Positions 12,930 through 14,623 of a stretch of 14,623 nucleotides of DNA are shown here, in pieces. The stretch comes from JANNWF01 sp041675805. GTDB lineage: Bacteria; Pseudomonadota; Gammaproteobacteria; Xanthomonadales; Xanthomonadaceae. The notes beneath the pieces were generated by a model. It was not told the origin of the DNA. It searched no databases and saw nothing but the letters and a program-made list of their open reading frames with translations. The stretch is taken from NCBI GenBank assembly GCA_041675805.1, contig JBAYTD010000074.1:1-14623 (forward strand), in the 5' to 3' direction. Both the position numbers and the translations under genes were made by a program. Position 1 is the first letter of the stretch; every line of letters begins with the position of its first letter.

Positions 12930-14623
12930 ATGCTGAACCGCCCTTCCCGTCCTTGCCTGCATCCGCTCGCCGCCGCCATCGTGCTGGCCGCCAGCGCCCC
13001 GGCCTGGGCCGATGCCGAAACCGACAAGGTCGACCGGCAGACCATGAAGAAGGTCGAAGTGACCGGCGAGGTCGTCCAGGAAGCCGCCTCGCCCAAGTTC
13101 ACCGCGCCGCTGCTGGACACCCCGCAGACCCTGTCCATCGTCTCCAGCGAGGTGTTCGCCATGCAGGGCGCGCAGAACCTGACCGACGTGCTGCGCAATA
13201 CGCCGGGCATCAGCTTCAATGCCGGCGAGAACGGCTTTTCCAGCGATACCAGCAACTTCAGCCTGCGCGGCTTCGACACCAGCGGCAGCATCTTCGTCGA
13301 TGGCGTGCGCGACTCCGGCAGCCTGACCCGCGACGTGTTCAACCTCGAACAGGTCGAGATCGCCAAGGGGCCGGCGGCCGACTACGGCCGCGGCGGCCTG
13401 GGCGGCTACGTCAACCAGGTCAGCAAGACGCCGCAGTCCGTCGATTTCATCCGCGGCACGGCCAGCCTGGGCGTGGACAGTTACGACTCCGACAACCGCC
13501 TGCGCGCCACCTTCGACATCAATCAGACCCTGGGCAGCGACAGCGCGCTGCGCGTCAACCTGCTGGCCCAGGATGGCGGCATCGCCGGCCGCCAGCACGC
13601 CACGCGCGACACGCTGGGCATCGCGCCCTCGCTGGCGCTGGGGCTGAACGGCGATACCCGCTTCACCCTCGCCTTGCAGCACCTCAAGCAGAGCGGCCGG
13701 CCGGACTGGGGCGTGCCCGGTGCGCTGATTTCCGGCACGGTCAATTACGACGCGCAGGCGGCAGCGGCGCAGCGTGACCGCTTCTACGGCCTGGAAGGGG
13801 ATTTCGACGACCAGAGCTCCACCTCCGCCCTGGCCCGCATCGAGCATCGTTTCGGCAATGGCGCCGTGCTGAGCAACCAGTTGCGCTGGTCGCAGGCCCG
13901 GCGCAGCGCGCAGTACACCATCCCGTTCGGCTACACCCCGGCCAGCGCCAGCGTGGTCACCCAGACGCAGGCCTACGACCGCGACAACGACAGCCTGTCC
14001 AACATCACCGACCTGAGCCTGGATTTCAGCGCCGGCGCAGTCGAGCACAGCCTGGCGCTGGGCCTGGAATTTTCTTCCGAGAACTCGGAAGGACTGCGTT
14101 TTCCGACCATCAATCCGGCCGCGCCCTCCGTGTTCGACCCGGACTTCGCGCGCGCCAGCGTCACCCTCGCGCCGACCCAGCGCAGCGCCATCGACATCGA
14201 CACCCTGGCCGCCTACGTCTACGACACGATGCGCTTCAACGAACAATGGCAGCTCACCGGCGGCCTGCGCGTGGAGCGCTACGAGGTCGAGATCGCCAGC
14301 AGGACCATCGCCGGGGCCAGCACCGGGACGGCGGATGGCTACAACAGCGATGAAACCACGGTCAGCGGCAAGCTTGGCCTGGTCTACAAACCCAGCCAGT
14401 CGGGCAGCGTGTACGGATCGGTCGGCATCGCCACCCTGCCTCCGGGCTCCTTTCTGTCCAACCCGGACATCTCGCGCACCGGCGACAACGCCTTTCCCGG
14501 CCTGGTCGGGCAGAACAACGAAAGCGCCGATCCGCAGCGCGCCATCAATGCCGAGCTGGGCATGAAATGGAATTTCTTCGACGACCACCTGACCACCACG
14601 GCGGCGCTGTTCCGCACCGAGCG
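12930..14623 (+). CDS. TonB-dependent catecholate siderophore receptor, Fiu/PiuA type (partial, 3' end outside window)
   Basis: This is an outer-membrane receptor that imports ferric siderophores using TonB energy. The visible 564 residues have no stop. Residues 1-27 form a signal peptide ending in APAWA before Asp28. MKKVEVTGE (39-47) is the likely TonB box. The plug domain follows, with NLTDVLRNTPGISFNAGE, SLRGFDTSGSIFVDGVRD and NLEQVEIAKGP, and then beta-barrel strands with alternating aromatic and polar residues such as WQLTGGLRVERYEVEI. ATG 12930 is preferred because GAGG (12917-12920) is nine bases upstream; an in-frame ATG at 12915 would add five residues. The divergent piuC gene and the Fur box upstream match the piuA and fiu loci, supporting a catecholate-type ligand, though the true ligand is unknown. 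Most of the barrel is present; the last strands are missing. Confidence 0.95.
   Translation, partial: MLNRPSRPCLHPLAAAIVLAASAPAWADAETDKVDRQTMKKVEVTGEVVQEAASPKFTAPLLDTPQTLSIVSSEVFAMQGAQNLTDVLRNTPGISFNAGENGFSSDTSNFSLRGFDTSGSIFVDGVRDSGSLTRDVFNLEQVEIAKGPAADYGRGGLGGYVNQVSKTPQSVDFIRGTASLGVDSYDSDNRLRATFDINQTLGSDSALRVNLLAQDGGIAGRQHATRDTLGIAPSLALGLNGDTRFTLALQHLKQSGRPDWGVPGALISGTVNYDAQAAAAQRDRFYGLEGDFDDQSSTSALARIEHRFGNGAVLSNQLRWSQARRSAQYTIPFGYTPASASVVTQTQAYDRDNDSLSNITDLSLDFSAGAVEHSLALGLEFSSENSEGLRFPTINPAAPSVFDPDFARASVTLAPTQRSAIDIDTLAAYVYDTMRFNEQWQLTGGLRVERYEVEIASRTIAGASTGTADGYNSDETTVSGKLGLVYKPSQSGSVYGSVGIATLPPGSFLSNPDISRTGDNAFPGLVGQNNESADPQRAINAELGMKWNFFDDHLTTTAALFRTE

Noticed and set aside
12819..14588. 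589-codon open frame on the minus strand opposite the receptor gene
   Set aside because: The plus strand encodes a clear TonB-dependent receptor with signal peptide and plug motifs; the antisense product resembles no family and is a shadow of codon bias.

Overview
The window is GC-rich chromosomal DNA with ordinary bacterial gene density. It most resembles a gammaproteobacterium of the Xanthomonas/Lysobacter group (Xanthomonadales). The main reasons are an OleA that lines up along its whole length with the Xanthomonas campestris enzyme as I remember it, ATTCCCG-type intergenic repeats, and the TPR/sulfotransferase-like and PiuC-TonB receptor gene types. The species cannot be named from this. 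I see no tRNA, rRNA, CRISPR array, insertion sequence or phage gene.

Layout. (1) 1-1116: the end of the F1Fo ATP synthase operon, with partial atpD, a long structured 141-nt gap, atpC, and a strong intrinsic terminator. (2) 1235-3901, plus strand: oleA and oleB of long-chain olefin biosynthesis, followed by a PEBP (YbhB-like) gene. oleC and oleD are not in the window. (3) 3908-6854, minus strand: a cysteine-dioxygenase-like gene, an FAD/NAD(P)-binding protein preceded by a possible 11-codon leader ORF, and uppP (undecaprenyl-diphosphate phosphatase). (4) 7036-10916, plus strand: a PlsC-type acyltransferase overlapping a YheT-type alpha/beta hydrolase by ATGA, then a large TPR protein with an apparently degenerate sulfotransferase-like C-terminal domain. 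(5) 10901-12687, minus strand: piuC (Fe/2-oxoglutarate hydroxylase) followed immediately by an FMN-dependent alpha-hydroxy-acid oxidase. (6) 12930-end, plus strand: a TonB-dependent siderophore receptor of the Fiu/PiuA type, cut off by the window edge.

How the parts relate. OleA joins two fatty acyl-CoAs into a beta-keto acid, and OleB decarboxylates the later beta-lactone to an olefin; the intermediate steps (OleC, OleD) must lie elsewhere or be absent. The acyltransferase, YheT-like hydrolase and UppP also act on lipids but sit in separate transcription units. At the right end, piuC and the receptor diverge around a Fur box (16 of 19 consensus positions) that overlaps the receptor's predicted promoter, so this is an iron-starvation locus into which an FMN oxidase gene has been drawn.

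No clearly new defence or mobile system is visible. The least ordinary parts are the folded atpD-atpC gap with a hairpin-buried ribosome site, the leader ORF before the FAD/NAD(P) gene, the ole pair without its partners, and the TPR/sulfotransferase-like protein that has lost recognisable cofactor motifs. Gaps not listed as features are all shorter than 300 bases.
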